Under the pieces are notes generated by a model. It was not told the DNA's origin. It searched no databases and saw only the letters and a list, made by a program, of their open reading frames with translations. A program made the translations under genes and the position numbers. Positions 8,026 through 16,645 of a DNA stretch of 53,958 nt are shown here, piece after piece. Source of the stretch: an uncultured archaeon (lineage in GTDB: Archaea > Nanobdellota > Nanobdellia > Woesearchaeales > CAIVOO01); the NCBI GenBank assembly GCA_903904885.1, contig CAIVED010000014.1, forward strand, positions 1-53,958. Reading direction: 5' to 3'. The number at the start of each line of letters is the position of its first letter. Position 1 is the stretch's first letter.

Positions 8026-11000
8026 ATGGGTGAAGAATCAAAAATAGGGGGCTATGAGCCCGTTGACAGTGAAAACAGGATTCTTGACTATTGGAAATCC
8101 AAAAAGATTTATGCGCAGGCAAAAAAGAAGGTTGCAAAAGGCAAGATTTTCTATTTCCTTGACGGCCCGCCATACACCAGCGGAAAGGTCCATGTGGGGA
8201 CCGCCTGGAACAAGGCACTAAAAGACATGGTTCTGAGATACAAAAGAATGGCAGGCATGAATGTCTGGGACAGGGCAGGCTATGACATGCACGGCCTTCC
8301 CACAGAGCATGCAACCGAGAAAAAACTCGGCATTCACGGACGGGAGGAGATTGAAAAATTCGGGGTTAACAAGTTCATAGAAGAATGCAGAAAACTCTGC
8401 GTTGAAAACATGAATCTTATGAACCGGGACTTCCAGAGGATGGGGGTTTGGATGGATTTTGACAATGCCTACCAGTCAATAACCCCTGAATTCATAGAAG
8501 GCGAGTGGTGGCTTGTTAAAAAAGCCCATGAAAACGGCAGGCTTTACGAAGGGCTAAGGACAATAACCTGGTGCGCCAATGACGGCACTGCGCTGGCAAA
8601 GCATGAGCTTGAGTATGAAACTGTAAAAGATGAATCAATCTATCTCAAATTCAAAATAGAAGGGACAAAAAATGAATATCTGATAATCTGGACAACAACG
8701 CCCTGGACAATCCCATTCAACCTTGCTGTGATGGTAAATCCGGAAGTGGATTATGTCAAAGCAAAAGTGGACGATGAAATCTGGGTTGTTGCAAAGGCGC
8801 TGACTTCTTTCATACCTGCAACAGCAAACAGGAAATTTGAGATAGTTGAGGAATTCAAAGGGAAAAAATTGGAGGGGATAAAATATCACCATCCATTTGA
8901 ACCTGACATTCAATATTTCAAGGATAATGAGAAGAAAGTCCCGAAGATGCACACGGTTATTTTATCCGAAGAATATGTTGACACGTCTGCAGGCTCCGGC
9001 TTGGTTCACTGCGCCCCTGGCTGCGGCCCGGAAGATTATGAAATCGGCCATAGGAACGGAATTCCGCCGTTCAATGAGCTTGACGAGCACGGCATTTTCA
9101 AGAAATCCATGGGAAAATTTGCAGGCATGCGGGCGAAGGTTGATGATGCAAAATTTGTGGATGCGCTTGAGAAAAACGGGACTCTTATAGCAACATCACC
9201 GATTGAGCATGAATACGCCCACTGCAGCCGATGCCACAATCCTGTTGTTTTCAGGACAACAAAACAGTGGTTCTTCAAGATTGAGGATTTGAAAGAAAAA
9301 ATGCGGGAGTTCAACAGGGCAGTCCTATGGGTTCCTGACTATGCAGGCTCAAGGCAGTTTGATTCCTGGCTCGCAAATCTTAGGGACAACAGCATTTCAC
9401 GGCAGAGATACTGGGGAACGCCCTTGCCAATTTGGAAATGCGGCTGCGGAAACTATGAGGTAATCGGCTCCAGGGAAGAGCTGAAGAAAAAAACAGGGAA
9501 ACTCCCTGAAGACCTTCATCTGCAAAACCTTAATGGGCTGACAATCAAATGCAGCAAGTGCAAAAAAGAAATGCACCGTGTTCCTGATGTTCTTGATGTC
9601 TGGGTTGATGCAGGCTCTGCCAGCTGGAACTGCCTTAACTATCCTCAGGATGACAAGCTGTTCAAGAAGCTTTTCCCGGCAGATTTTATTCTTGAGGGAA
9701 TAGACCAAGTGAGGGGCTGGTTCAACATACTGTGCGTTGCTTCGATGGTTGCTTTCCAAAAACCGTCTTTCAAAGCTGCGTACATGCACGGATTCATAAA
9801 TGATTCTCTCGGGAGAAAGATGTCAAAATCCCTCAAAAATTACATCCTGCCGGAGGAAGTGATTGAAAAATACGGCGCAGACACCATGAGATATTACATG
9901 ATTGGCGCCACAAAGCCTGGGCTGGACATGAGCTATAATTTTGAGGACATGAAACTGAAGTTCAGGAACCTTTCAGTCCTGTGGAATGTCCACAAGTTTT
10001 TGATTGATTATTCAGACACAATTGAAAATGCGGATACAAAAATAGCTGCAAAGAATCTCAGCATCGAAGAGAAATACATTTTGTCAGTTTTGAACAGCAC
10101 AATATTAAAAGTTACTGAGTTGTATGAGAATTACAGGCTGAATGAAGTTCCCGAAGCAATCGAGTTCCTGTTCTTGGAACTGTCAAGAACATACATACAG
10201 ATGATAAGAGAGAAGTCTGTTTCAGGAAGCGAAGAGGAGAAGCAGACTGTTTTCGCTGTGATTTACACTGTGCTATTTGAAACAATCAAGATGCTTTCAA
10301 CAGTTGCGCCGTTTATATCAGAGCAGATTTACCTTAATTTGAAAAACAAATTCGGCCTGAAAACAGCAAGCGTAACTTTGCAGAAATGGCCCTCTGCCGA
10401 GAAAAAATACATTGATGAGGAGCTTGAGAAAAACATGGGCGTGGCAAAGGAGATTTTGCAGGCAATTTATTCCGCAAGGGAAGCGTCCCAGCTGGGCATA
10501 AGATGGCCGGTGAAGGATGTTATTGTTGCAACAAAAGAGGACAATGCCAAAAACGCTGTGAAAAAGCTGGGCGACACAATTAAAACTCTTGCGAATGTAA
10601 AGGAAATCATAATAAAAGAAGATTTGGGTTTGCGGAAAAAAGTAAGGGCAGACTACAAGAAGCTCGGCCCTGTTTTCGGGGAGAAAACTCCCAAGGTAAT
10701 TGCCCAGCTTTCAATAAACTCGCCTGAGACAATCCTTGGGGCGATTGAAAGGGAGGGAAAATTTTCATTTAGAATAGACAATGAAAAGGTTGAGGTGCGG
10801 ACAGAGCATCTCCTTATTGAAAGCGAATTGCCTTCCCATCTTGTGGAAGCAAAATTCCGCGGAGGAAGCATTTATCTTAACAAGGACAGGAACAAGGAGC
10901 TGGATTCTGAAGGATACGCAAGAGAGGTTACCCGAAGGGTTCAGGAATTGAGAAAGAAATCCGGAATGGTCAAGACAGGCAAGATTGAACTTTTTGTAAA

Positions 11001-11157
11001 AACTAAAGTTGACATAAAGCACTGGGCAAAGCAGATAAAAGACAAGGTTGGCGCAGTGAGGATTGACATTGATTCAGACACTTCTGAGAATTACGAGCAT
11101 GAAAGCAAAGAGAAAATCAAGGGAGAGGAGTTCGTCATAATGATGAACAAAGTATGA
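8026..11157 (+). CDS. ileS: Isoleucyl-tRNA synthetase
   Basis: A 1043-aa class Ia synthetase that charges tRNA-Ile with isoleucine. The HIGH-type motif is PPYTSGKVHVGTA with HVGT at residues 56-59. The editing domain (CP1) carries the expected WTTTPWTIPFNLAV block near residue 225. KMSKS is exact at 598-602. Cys pairs (CSRCHNP, CGCGNYE, CSKCKKEM) make zinc-ribbon-like sites in the catalytic insert. The C-terminal anticodon-binding domain is full length and of the archaeal/eukaryal type, as far as the length and sequence show. It is leaderless, and its stop TGA overlaps the ATG of the next gene, so it heads an operon of four. Confidence 0.97.
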   Translation: MGEESKIGGYEPVDSENRILDYWKSKKIYAQAKKKVAKGKIFYFLDGPPYTSGKVHVGTAWNKALKDMVLRYKRMAGMNVWDRAGYDMHGLPTEHATEKKLGIHGREEIEKFGVNKFIEECRKLCVENMNLMNRDFQRMGVWMDFDNAYQSITPEFIEGEWWLVKKAHENGRLYEGLRTITWCANDGTALAKHELEYETVKDESIYLKFKIEGTKNEYLIIWTTTPWTIPFNLAVMVNPEVDYVKAKVDDEIWVVAKALTSFIPATANRKFEIVEEFKGKKLEGIKYHHPFEPDIQYFKDNEKKVPKMHTVILSEEYVDTSAGSGLVHCAPGCGPEDYEIGHRNGIPPFNELDEHGIFKKSMGKFAGMRAKVDDAKFVDALEKNGTLIATSPIEHEYAHCSRCHNPVVFRTTKQWFFKIEDLKEKMREFNRAVLWVPDYAGSRQFDSWLANLRDNSISRQRYWGTPLPIWKCGCGNYEVIGSREELKKKTGKLPEDLHLQNLNGLTIKCSKCKKEMHRVPDVLDVWVDAGSASWNCLNYPQDDKLFKKLFPADFILEGIDQVRGWFNILCVASMVAFQKPSFKAAYMHGFINDSLGRKMSKSLKNYILPEEVIEKYGADTMRYYMIGATKPGLDMSYNFEDMKLKFRNLSVLWNVHKFLIDYSDTIENADTKIAAKNLSIEEKYILSVLNSTILKVTELYENYRLNEVPEAIEFLFLELSRTYIQMIREKSVSGSEEEKQTVFAVIYTVLFETIKMLSTVAPFISEQIYLNLKNKFGLKTASVTLQKWPSAEKKYIDEELEKNMGVAKEILQAIYSAREASQLGIRWPVKDVIVATKEDNAKNAVKKLGDTIKTLANVKEIIIKEDLGLRKKVRADYKKLGPVFGEKTPKVIAQLSINSPETILGAIEREGKFSFRIDNEKVEVRTEHLLIESELPSHLVEAKFRGGSIYLNKDRNKELDSEGYAREVTRRVQELRKKSGMVKTGKIELFVKTKVDIKHWAKQIKDKVGAVRIDIDSDTSENYEHESKEKIKGEEFVIMMNKV

Positions 11158-11390
11158 TGTACGACTCTGTTCAATATACGCCTGGGAAAAACCCGCACAT
11201 ACCGCAGCCATACGCAGAGATAATAGAAGAGGAAATAATAGACCCTCCTAAACCGGTGATAGTTCCTGATGATGATTCTGACTCATTTTCATTCCCGATA
11301 AAAATAAAAAAGAAAGACCCTGCAAATAAAAAAAGGCCCTGGGACAGGCTGCCTGTTCAGCTGGAAGAAACTTTGGAGTTGCTACGCTAA
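11154..11390 (+). CDS. Small Pro/acidic protein coupled to ileS
   Basis: A 78-aa hydrophilic protein whose ATG overlaps the ileS stop (ATGA), so it is translated by coupling. The N-terminal half is Pro- and acid-rich (EIIEEEIIDPPKPVIVPDDD) and the C-terminal half is basic then amphipathic (KIKKKDPANKKRPWDR). It looks largely disordered, with a possible short helix at the end. I do not recognise it. The next ATG begins 2 nt after its stop. Confidence 0.7.
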   Translation: MMYDSVQYTPGKNPHIPQPYAEIIEEEIIDPPKPVIVPDDDSDSFSFPIKIKKKDPANKKRPWDRLPVQLEETLELLR

Positions 11391-11391
11391 A

Positions 11392-11517
11392 ATGCAGCCA
11401 TTATCCTGGTGGACAATCGTACAGCTTGCGATTTTCATAGCTGTCTGGGTCATCATTTTCTGCGTCGGCTACATTCTCATGGTCTGGCTGAAGAAGAGGA
11501 AGATGAAAAGAAAGTGA
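11392..11517 (+). CDS. 41-aa single-pass membrane protein
   Basis: ATG at 11392 opens a 41-codon frame starting MQPLSWWTIVQLAIFIAVW. It contains one long hydrophobic helix (residues about 7-33) and ends in a strongly basic tail (KKRKMKRK). This positive-inside pattern predicts an outside N-terminus and cytoplasmic C-terminus. It starts 2 nt after the previous stop, and its TGA overlaps the GTG start of the next gene as GTGA. That double coupling is the main evidence that it is real. Function unknown; it may assemble with the membrane protein that follows. Confidence 0.7.
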   Translation: MQPLSWWTIVQLAIFIAVWVIIFCVGYILMVWLKKRKMKRK

Positions 11518-12554
11518 AGCACAAAAAAAGACAAACCAACCTTACCATCCTTATAATCTTAGGGATCGTAATGCTGATAGGTGTATTCACATATTTTTAT
11601 ACAACAAGGATTAACAAGTCAGAAAATGAAACCGCAAACCAAACACCGCTGATAAAAAATGAAACATTAATTGTTGAATCAATACCGCTTATAAAAAACC
11701 AAACACAGCTGCTAAAAAACCAAGATGGAACATACAACCTAAGCATAGGGGATATACAAAGAATTAAACTGAAGTACGATTTAAGTGGTTCATTTGGTAA
11801 TTCTGAAAATCTATTTTTAGAAATAGATTATAAAGATGGCCAATATATTACTAAAAAAGGTTCTATTGTGAACAATTCGCTTATAAATAATTTGATGAAA
11901 AGCTTAGCTGGACTACGCTCTTCTGAAGGCATTGAACATTGTTCTGATAAGCCTGAGAACGATCCTCAAGTTTTGATGGAGATTTTGAATAAAGAGGGAA
12001 ATAAACTATTTATTTTTTCCACTCTTCCATGTAACGGATTCTTACCGTGGAGTGTGATAATGTCTAACAAAATTTATTCACAGCATTCTGGTAAAATAAG
12101 CAAAGCTTTATTAGAAATCCTTAATTCTACAGGTAACGTTGACAGTCATATGGAACTTTATTATTTGCTCCAATCTGGAGAGTTATCTATCAATCCTCAG
12201 GTTTCAAAAGTGGAGGATCTTGAACTATCAACTTTTCTCACACATACCGGACTAATAGAATTTCTTGTTTATGATTGGCATTTAGATCTGAATAAGACGA
12301 GTTTTTACACTACTCTGGTCCAGGAGTCTGAGTTCAGTAGTTATGAGTGGGAGAATTTTTCTATTAAAAGCTCTTGGCTCAATGTTAATAACAAGAATTA
12401 TTCTTGCAGCTTCGAAACAAGTGGGCCTAGTACCCACATAAATTGTGATTTGAAAGGACTAAACCCTAATTCAAAATCAATATCAGAAGGCATTTTATAT
12501 GTTACATATGAGCTTGACGGATTTAATTATACAACTGAAGGAGTATTCAAATAG
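11514..12554 (+). CDS. N-terminally anchored extracellular glycoprotein, unknown
   Basis: A 346-aa protein starting at the GTG that overlaps the upstream stop (GTGA). The open frame extends to 11409, but that extension overlaps the 41-aa gene in another frame and is low complexity, so I reject it. Residues 1-7 are basic (KHKKRQ), residues about 9-29 form one membrane helix, and the remaining 310 residues are outside with many N-x-S/T sequons (NETANQT, NLSIGD, NNSLIN). Four Cys occur (two near 120-150, two in NYSCSFE and HINCDL), possibly disulfides. No known domain is recognised. It is the last gene of the ileS operon and is more AT-rich than ileS, which may point to later acquisition. Confidence 0.8.
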   Translation: MKHKKRQTNLTILIILGIVMLIGVFTYFYTTRINKSENETANQTPLIKNETLIVESIPLIKNQTQLLKNQDGTYNLSIGDIQRIKLKYDLSGSFGNSENLFLEIDYKDGQYITKKGSIVNNSLINNLMKSLAGLRSSEGIEHCSDKPENDPQVLMEILNKEGNKLFIFSTLPCNGFLPWSVIMSNKIYSQHSGKISKALLEILNSTGNVDSHMELYYLLQSGELSINPQVSKVEDLELSTFLTHTGLIEFLVYDWHLDLNKTSFYTTLVQESEFSSYEWENFSIKSSWLNVNNKNYSCSFETSGPSTHINCDLKGLNPNSKSISEGILYVTYELDGFNYTTEGVFK

Positions 12555-12577
12555 TTTTATTTTAGAGATTTTATTAC

Positions 12578-13099
12578 CTAAAACTCAATCCCCTTCTTTG
12601 CGAGAATGCGTTTCTGGGCTGGGTGCTTGATTTGTTTTATTTCTGTTGCGAAATCCGCCCTTTCTATGAACTCTTTCGGGGCGTATCTGCCGGTCAGGTA
12701 GATTGTTGTTTTTGGATTTGCCTTGTCCAGGAGTTTCAGAACCTTTTTCTTCGGAACCATTCCGATTGCTGCCGCAAGATTGATTTCATCCAGAATCAGC
12801 AAGTCCGGCTTTTTTGCAAGGATTTTCTCGGCAAATTCAATTCCTTTGTTTGCGATTTTGACATCCTCTTTCGCCGGCTTTTTCAGATTGACAAACTGCT
12901 TCCTGCCGAACTGGTAAATGGAGTAATTCTTTTTCAGCTTTTTTGCAATCCTGTATTCGCCGATGTTTTTCCAGCCCTTCATGAACTGTATGACAACAAC
13001 CTGGTGATTCCAGCCAATAGAACGCAGGGCAACGCCTAAAGCAGATGTTGTTTTTCCTGCGCCCTCGCCAGTCCAGAGATAAACAAGTGACTTTTTCAT
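12578..13099 (-). CDS. btuR: ATP:corrinoid (cob(I)alamin) adenosyltransferase
   Basis: A 173-aa P-loop enzyme of the CobA/CobO/BtuR family, which transfers adenosyl from ATP to Co(I)-corrinoid to make adenosylcobalamin. The P-loop is at residues 11-18 (GEGAGKTT) where the family usually has GNGKGKTT. VVVIQFMKGW and LLILDEINLA are the expected following blocks, and LTGRYAPKEFIERAD matches the C-terminal motif. A Shine-Dalgarno GAGG lies about 10 nt before ATG, and the gene starts 4 nt after a small membrane gene in the nrdJ operon. The context makes sense, since class II ribonucleotide reductase needs adenosylcobalamin. A salvage role is likely, as no corrin synthesis genes are in view. Confidence 0.93.
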   Translation of the reverse strand: MKKSLVYLWTGEGAGKTTSALGVALRSIGWNHQVVVIQFMKGWKNIGEYRIAKKLKKNYSIYQFGRKQFVNLKKPAKEDVKIANKGIEFAEKILAKKPDLLILDEINLAAAIGMVPKKKVLKLLDKANPKTTIYLTGRYAPKEFIERADFATEIKQIKHPAQKRILAKKGIEF

Positions 13100-13103
13100 G
13101 AAA

Positions 13104-13313
13104 TTAATTCCTCTTTTTCGATTTTTTCAATAAAATTATGTTCAAAATCAAGCCAACAACAGCAACCCCCAGTATAATATAGTTATAATTTAAAATATTG
13201 CTTTGAGGTATATTCTTAGTGTTCATAATCAAATTAATCAGACTATAAACTCCTCCTCCTATCCAAAAACCCATTCCAAATTTGCCTGTTGCCCATTTGT
13301 GTATATCTGCCAT
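13104..13313 (-). CDS. Small two-helix membrane protein in the nrdJ-btuR operon
   Basis: A 69-aa protein starting MADIHKWATGKFGMGFWIGG. I set the start at the ATG preceded by GGAGG 9 nt upstream; the open frame runs 10 codons further but without signals. It has two hydrophobic stretches (about 13-30 and 40-61) and a basic tail (KKSKKRN). It starts 26 nt after the previous 41-aa gene stops and ends 4 nt before btuR. The position between a B12-dependent enzyme and the adenosyltransferase suggests a link to corrinoid handling, for example membrane association or uptake. There is no sequence evidence for transport. Confidence 0.7.
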   Translation of the reverse strand: MADIHKWATGKFGMGFWIGGGVYSLINLIMNTKNIPQSNILNYNYIILGVAVVGLILNIILLKKSKKRN

Positions 13314-13339
13314 TTGTATCCTCCAAATTTGCTGTAATC

Positions 13340-13465
13340 TCAAATCAATTGGCTTATTGCGAGCCCTATAACTATTCCTGCCATTAAAGCACAGAACATT
13401 AATATCCGCACTTCTCTTATATGTCTGTATTTAATCAAAGCCCTTATATCAAATATTTTTCTCAT
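13340..13465 (-). CDS. 41-aa single-pass membrane protein in the nrdJ-btuR operon
   Basis: The minus strand has an ATG 15 nt after the nrdJ stop that opens a 41-codon frame starting MRKIFDIRALIKYRHIREV. A basic amphipathic N-terminal half is followed by one hydrophobic helix (residues about 21-41). A purine-rich GGAAGGG sits about 8 nt upstream. Its stop is 26 nt before the next small gene. The tight spacing within the operon and the clear membrane segment support it. Function unknown. Confidence 0.6.
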   Translation of the reverse strand: MRKIFDIRALIKYRHIREVRILMFCALMAGIVIGLAISQLI

Positions 13466-13480
13466 TTTTATCCCTTCCAT

Positions 13481-15553
13481 TCAATAATTGCAAAAATAAC
13501 TCGGGCAGCCGCCTGAAAACTCCGAAGCTGCGGTCACATTCGGCTCTTCATTTATGTCTTTTGTAAGCTCAGCTCCGCTATATAAAACCTGCTCCTTTTT
13601 GGAGCCGTACCTATACACTGTTATTCCCTTGCATCCCAATTTATACGCCAGAAGGTACGCCTTTCTCACATCCTCAATTGTTGCATCATGCGGAAGATTG
13701 ACTGTCTTTGAAACAGCGTTGTCAACATGCTTCTGGAAAACCGCCTGCATTTTCACATGCCATTCCGGAGAAATGTCCAGCGCGGTCTTGAATATTTTTT
13801 TGATATCCTCAGGAACTTCTTTAAGATTCTGGACAGAGCCATTCTTTGTTATTTCGCGGACTAATTCGTCAGAATAAAATCCCCTTTCCCGTGCAGCCTG
13901 CTCAAACTCCTTGCTTATCTCAACCAGTTTTGCGCCCTCAAGAACATTCCTTACAAAAGCCACTGCAAACAGCGGCTCAATCCCGGATGTGCAGTCCGCA
14001 ATTATGCTTATTGTGCCTGTGGGGGCAATTGTTGTTACAGCAACGTTTCTCATGTTCTTGCAATCCTTCGCGAGCCTGCTTTTTTTGAACGATGGAAAGT
14101 TTCCTTTTTCAACAGCCAGTTCTGATGATGCTTTTTTCGCTTCCTTCTCAATAAATGCCATTACCCTGTCGCCAATATTCAGCGCCTCGTCTGAATCGTA
14201 CCGTATTTTCAGTTTGATTAGCATCTCTGCAAATCCCATGACTCCCAGGCCAATCCTCCTGTTCATTTTTGTCATTTGCCTGATTTCGGGGATTACGTAT
14301 TTATTTGCGTCAATAACATTGTCCAGGAATCTCACAGAGAGGCTGACAGTTTTTTTCAGCTTCACCCAGTTAATCTGGCTGCCTGAAACAAAATTCGCAA
14401 GGTTTATGGAGCCGAGATTGCAGGATTCATAGGGCAGCAGCGGCTGCTCGCCGCAGGGGTTTGTGCTCTCTATTTTTCCGAGAAGAGAAGGCTCATGCCT
14501 GTTAATCCGGTCTATGAAAACCATTCCCGGATCTCCGGTTCGCCAGGCATTTGTGGCAATCAGGTCAAACAAGTCCCGCGCCTTTTTTGTTGCCACAGTT
14601 TTTTTTGTTCGCGGGTTTATCAAATCAAAATCAGAGTTAGTTTCAACCGCATGCATGAATTTGTCTGTTGCCGCAACAGAGATGTTGAAATTGCCAAGGA
14701 AATTTTCCTTTTCCTTGCAGGTTATGAATTCTATAATGTCAGGATGGGAAACCTCAAGAATTCCCATGTTGGCTCCGCGCCTCTTGCCTCCCTGCTTGAT
14801 AACCTCTGTTGTTTCGTTAAAAATCCTCATGAAAGATAGAGGGCCGGAAGCAACTCCCTTTGTTGACTGGACAATGTCCCCCTTCGGCCTCAGGTGCGAG
14901 AATGAAAATCCGGTACCGCCGCCAGATTGATGGATCAAAGCCATTGTCTTAACCGCATCAAAAATGCTGACAAGCGAATCATCAATAGGAATGACAAAGC
15001 ATGCAGAAAGCTGGCCCATTCTTGTGCCGGCGTTCATCAATGTCGGCGTATTCGGCATGAAATCCCTTGATGCCATCAAGCGGTAAAATTCCTCCTCATA
15101 TTTCTTGTCCAAATCAACTGCTTTCGCAACCCTCCTAAAAAGCTGGGATGGGGTTTCGATTATTTTTCCTGTCTCATCCTTCAGCAAATATCTTGCCGAG
15201 AGAACTTTCATTGCGTTGACAGAAAGCTTCAGCTCGTCAGACTTCCCGAAAATTGACTTTGCTTTCCGCAGCTCCTCCCTTTTGTGCCTGTAGATTATGA
15301 ACGATTTTGCAACATCCGGAAGATTGTGCTTTATCAGAATGCGCTCGACAATGTCCTGCACTGCCTCCACATTGATTCTGTCTTTCTTTGATTTTTTTAT
15401 CAGCGAAACAACATCATCAGCAAGAATCTTCGCAAGGGATTTGTCATCATTTTTCACAGAAACAAGCGCCTTGTAGATGGCATCCCTTATCTTTGACTGC
15501 TCAAATGTGACAATACTGCTGTCTCTCTTTATGACCCTGATTTCGCCTCCCAT
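13481..15553 (-). CDS. nrdJ: Class II (adenosylcobalamin-dependent) ribonucleotide reductase
   Basis: A 690-aa enzyme that reduces ribonucleotides to deoxyribonucleotides with an adenosylcobalamin-derived thiyl radical. An ATP-cone allosteric domain covers residues about 5-98 (VIKRDSSIVTFEQSKIRDAI). The catalytic barrel follows, with NTPTLMNAG, QLSACFV (first redox Cys), QSGGGTGFSFSHLRP, and the active-site NPCGE near residue 365 followed by CNLGSINLANFV. APTGTIS and GCKGITVYRYGS close the barrel. The C-terminus ends CPSYFCNY, giving the shuttle Cys pair, though as C-x4-C rather than the C-x2-C common in the family. No intein is present. It heads the operon with btuR, which supports class II. 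Confidence 0.95.
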   Translation of the reverse strand: MGGEIRVIKRDSSIVTFEQSKIRDAIYKALVSVKNDDKSLAKILADDVVSLIKKSKKDRINVEAVQDIVERILIKHNLPDVAKSFIIYRHKREELRKAKSIFGKSDELKLSVNAMKVLSARYLLKDETGKIIETPSQLFRRVAKAVDLDKKYEEEFYRLMASRDFMPNTPTLMNAGTRMGQLSACFVIPIDDSLVSIFDAVKTMALIHQSGGGTGFSFSHLRPKGDIVQSTKGVASGPLSFMRIFNETTEVIKQGGKRRGANMGILEVSHPDIIEFITCKEKENFLGNFNISVAATDKFMHAVETNSDFDLINPRTKKTVATKKARDLFDLIATNAWRTGDPGMVFIDRINRHEPSLLGKIESTNPCGEQPLLPYESCNLGSINLANFVSGSQINWVKLKKTVSLSVRFLDNVIDANKYVIPEIRQMTKMNRRIGLGVMGFAEMLIKLKIRYDSDEALNIGDRVMAFIEKEAKKASSELAVEKGNFPSFKKSRLAKDCKNMRNVAVTTIAPTGTISIIADCTSGIEPLFAVAFVRNVLEGAKLVEISKEFEQAARERGFYSDELVREITKNGSVQNLKEVPEDIKKIFKTALDISPEWHVKMQAVFQKHVDNAVSKTVNLPHDATIEDVRKAYLLAYKLGCKGITVYRYGSKKEQVLYSGAELTKDINEEPNVTAASEFSGGCPSYFCNY

Positions 15554-15576
15554 AATTGGGACCTGAAGGGTTTTTG

Positions 15577-15586
15577 GTTTTTAAAG
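15577..15586 (-). promoter_or_regulatory. TATA box for the nrdJ-btuR operon
   Basis: Minus-strand CCTTTAAAAACC covers this span, 24-33 nt before the nrdJ ATG at 15553, the usual position in this window. Confidence 0.6.
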
Positions 15587-15610
15587 GTTGCTGATTATAT
15601 AGCGGTAATT

Positions 15611-16369
15611 TTAAGTGCTTATGCAAGAATAAATGCAATACGGGGTAACGGTAACTGTCCACGGGGAATGGGTCATGGCATATCTATATTCAAATTCTCC
15701 TACAAGTTTAATTTTAGAGTTTGCCGGACAAACTAAATTATAGAAACAACCTCCTCCCGCGTTACAACTCGCTGCCACAAATGTGGCACCCCCCCAAGAA
15801 TCGGTTATTCCCGGTATTCTTGGTGCATAAGTAGCATAGTTCAGACTAAAATCGGTTTCACAGTTTTGTGTAACCCCGTTTTTACCTAAATAACCCCCTG
15901 CAACAATATTGCCTGAAGGCCAGGTGGTCCTTGGAACACCGCCAAGTGTTATGGTTTTAGTGGCAGTTATATTTTCTGAAGTGATGTTGGAATTTGGAAA
16001 AACCACAGACAGATACGATGACCCGGGATAAATTTGCAGACCCGCCCACGCCCCTGAAGGATTGTACGATATGCTTGCCTTAGTTCCCCAGGAAATGCTG
16101 TTCGGCAGAGTCTCAGGCAAAACCAAAGACTTCCCAACATTCAAATTCCCAAGAAAACCAAAAGTATCAGAAGAAGTCCCACCAAAAGTCCCAGGCAATA
16201 CCTTTCCGGCAGAAACATTCATTATCTCATTATCACTATGGCCCATAATCGCAGGGTTGTTATAAGATGACTGATAGGCAGCAACCCCAGCAACAAACAA
16301 AATGCAAACTAGAACAACCAAAAACACCAAATGCCTCTTCTCAAAATTAAATGACAAATTAATCTGCAT
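15611..16369 (-). CDS. Modular surface protein, paralogue E (GGxPRxxWP family)
   Basis: A 252-aa member of a five-copy family here. The N-terminus FEKRHLVFLVVLVCILFV is a signal anchor nearly identical in all copies. It continues with YQSSYNNPAIMGHSDNEIMN, shared almost exactly with the copy at 30038-31213. Next come FGFLGNLNVGKSLVLPE and TITLGGVPRTTWPSG, the family's beta-rich repeat like those of tail-fibre shafts. The last 95 residues form a distinct tip with five Cys (NCETDF, AASCNAGGGCFYNLVC) and two more at the end. It is leaderless from the TATA box at 16391. It is probably displayed outside as an adhesin, by inference. It lies 12 kb from the other four copies. Confidence 0.85.
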   Translation of the reverse strand: MQINLSFNFEKRHLVFLVVLVCILFVAGVAAYQSSYNNPAIMGHSDNEIMNVSAGKVLPGTFGGTSSDTFGFLGNLNVGKSLVLPETLPNSISWGTKASISYNPSGAWAGLQIYPGSSYLSVVFPNSNITSENITATKTITLGGVPRTTWPSGNIVAGGYLGKNGVTQNCETDFSLNYATYAPRIPGITDSWGGATFVAASCNAGGGCFYNLVCPANSKIKLVGEFEYRYAMTHSPWTVTVTPYCIYSCIST

Positions 16370-16390
16370 GACTGACTATTTGATTTTCTG

Positions 16391-16399
16391 TTTTTAAAT
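16391..16399 (-). promoter_or_regulatory. TATA box for paralogue E
   Basis: Minus-strand ATTTAAAAA begins 30 nt before the ATG at 16369. Confidence 0.65.
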
Positions 16400-16400
16400 G

Positions 16401-16645
16401 TTTGCCCCCTAGCTGTTTTTCACATAACACACTTAAACAAAAGCCCGCTTGCTGGTTCTTGCATTAATCTTGCTGTTTGTTCCGCTTCTTCTGCCCGAGT
16501 GCCATGCAAGAATTTCATTATTACCTGCCGAGCGCAGCGAGGCAAGTTAAGCCAGTTCTGGCAATCGAGGCTACAATTTAGATACAGAATTGAATCTAAG
16601 AACTGCCTTGCGAAAAGTTTTTGTTTTTAGTAATTAAAGCGCGGA
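16401..16645. other. Non-coding, highly structured intergenic region
   Basis: No convincing gene in 245 nt. There are several inverted repeats: TTCTTGCAT (16456-16464) with ATGCAAGAA (16504-16512); TGCC/GGCA flanking a GC-rich core (16526-16544); GCAAG (16542-16546) with CTTGC (16607-16611); CAGTTCT (16553-16559) with AGAACTG (16599-16605); and TTAGAT (16578-16583) with ATCTAA (16594-16599). The last three nest into one long arm. It could be a structured RNA, a 3' processing region for the upstream operon, or a palindromic element. Confidence 0.45.

Noticed and set aside
11409-11513. N-terminal extension of the extracellular glycoprotein
   Set aside because: It overlaps the 41-aa membrane gene in another frame; the GTG at 11514 with GTGA overlap gives a proper signal anchor.
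13911-14432. 173-aa + strand frame
   Set aside because: It lies opposite the conserved catalytic core of nrdJ.
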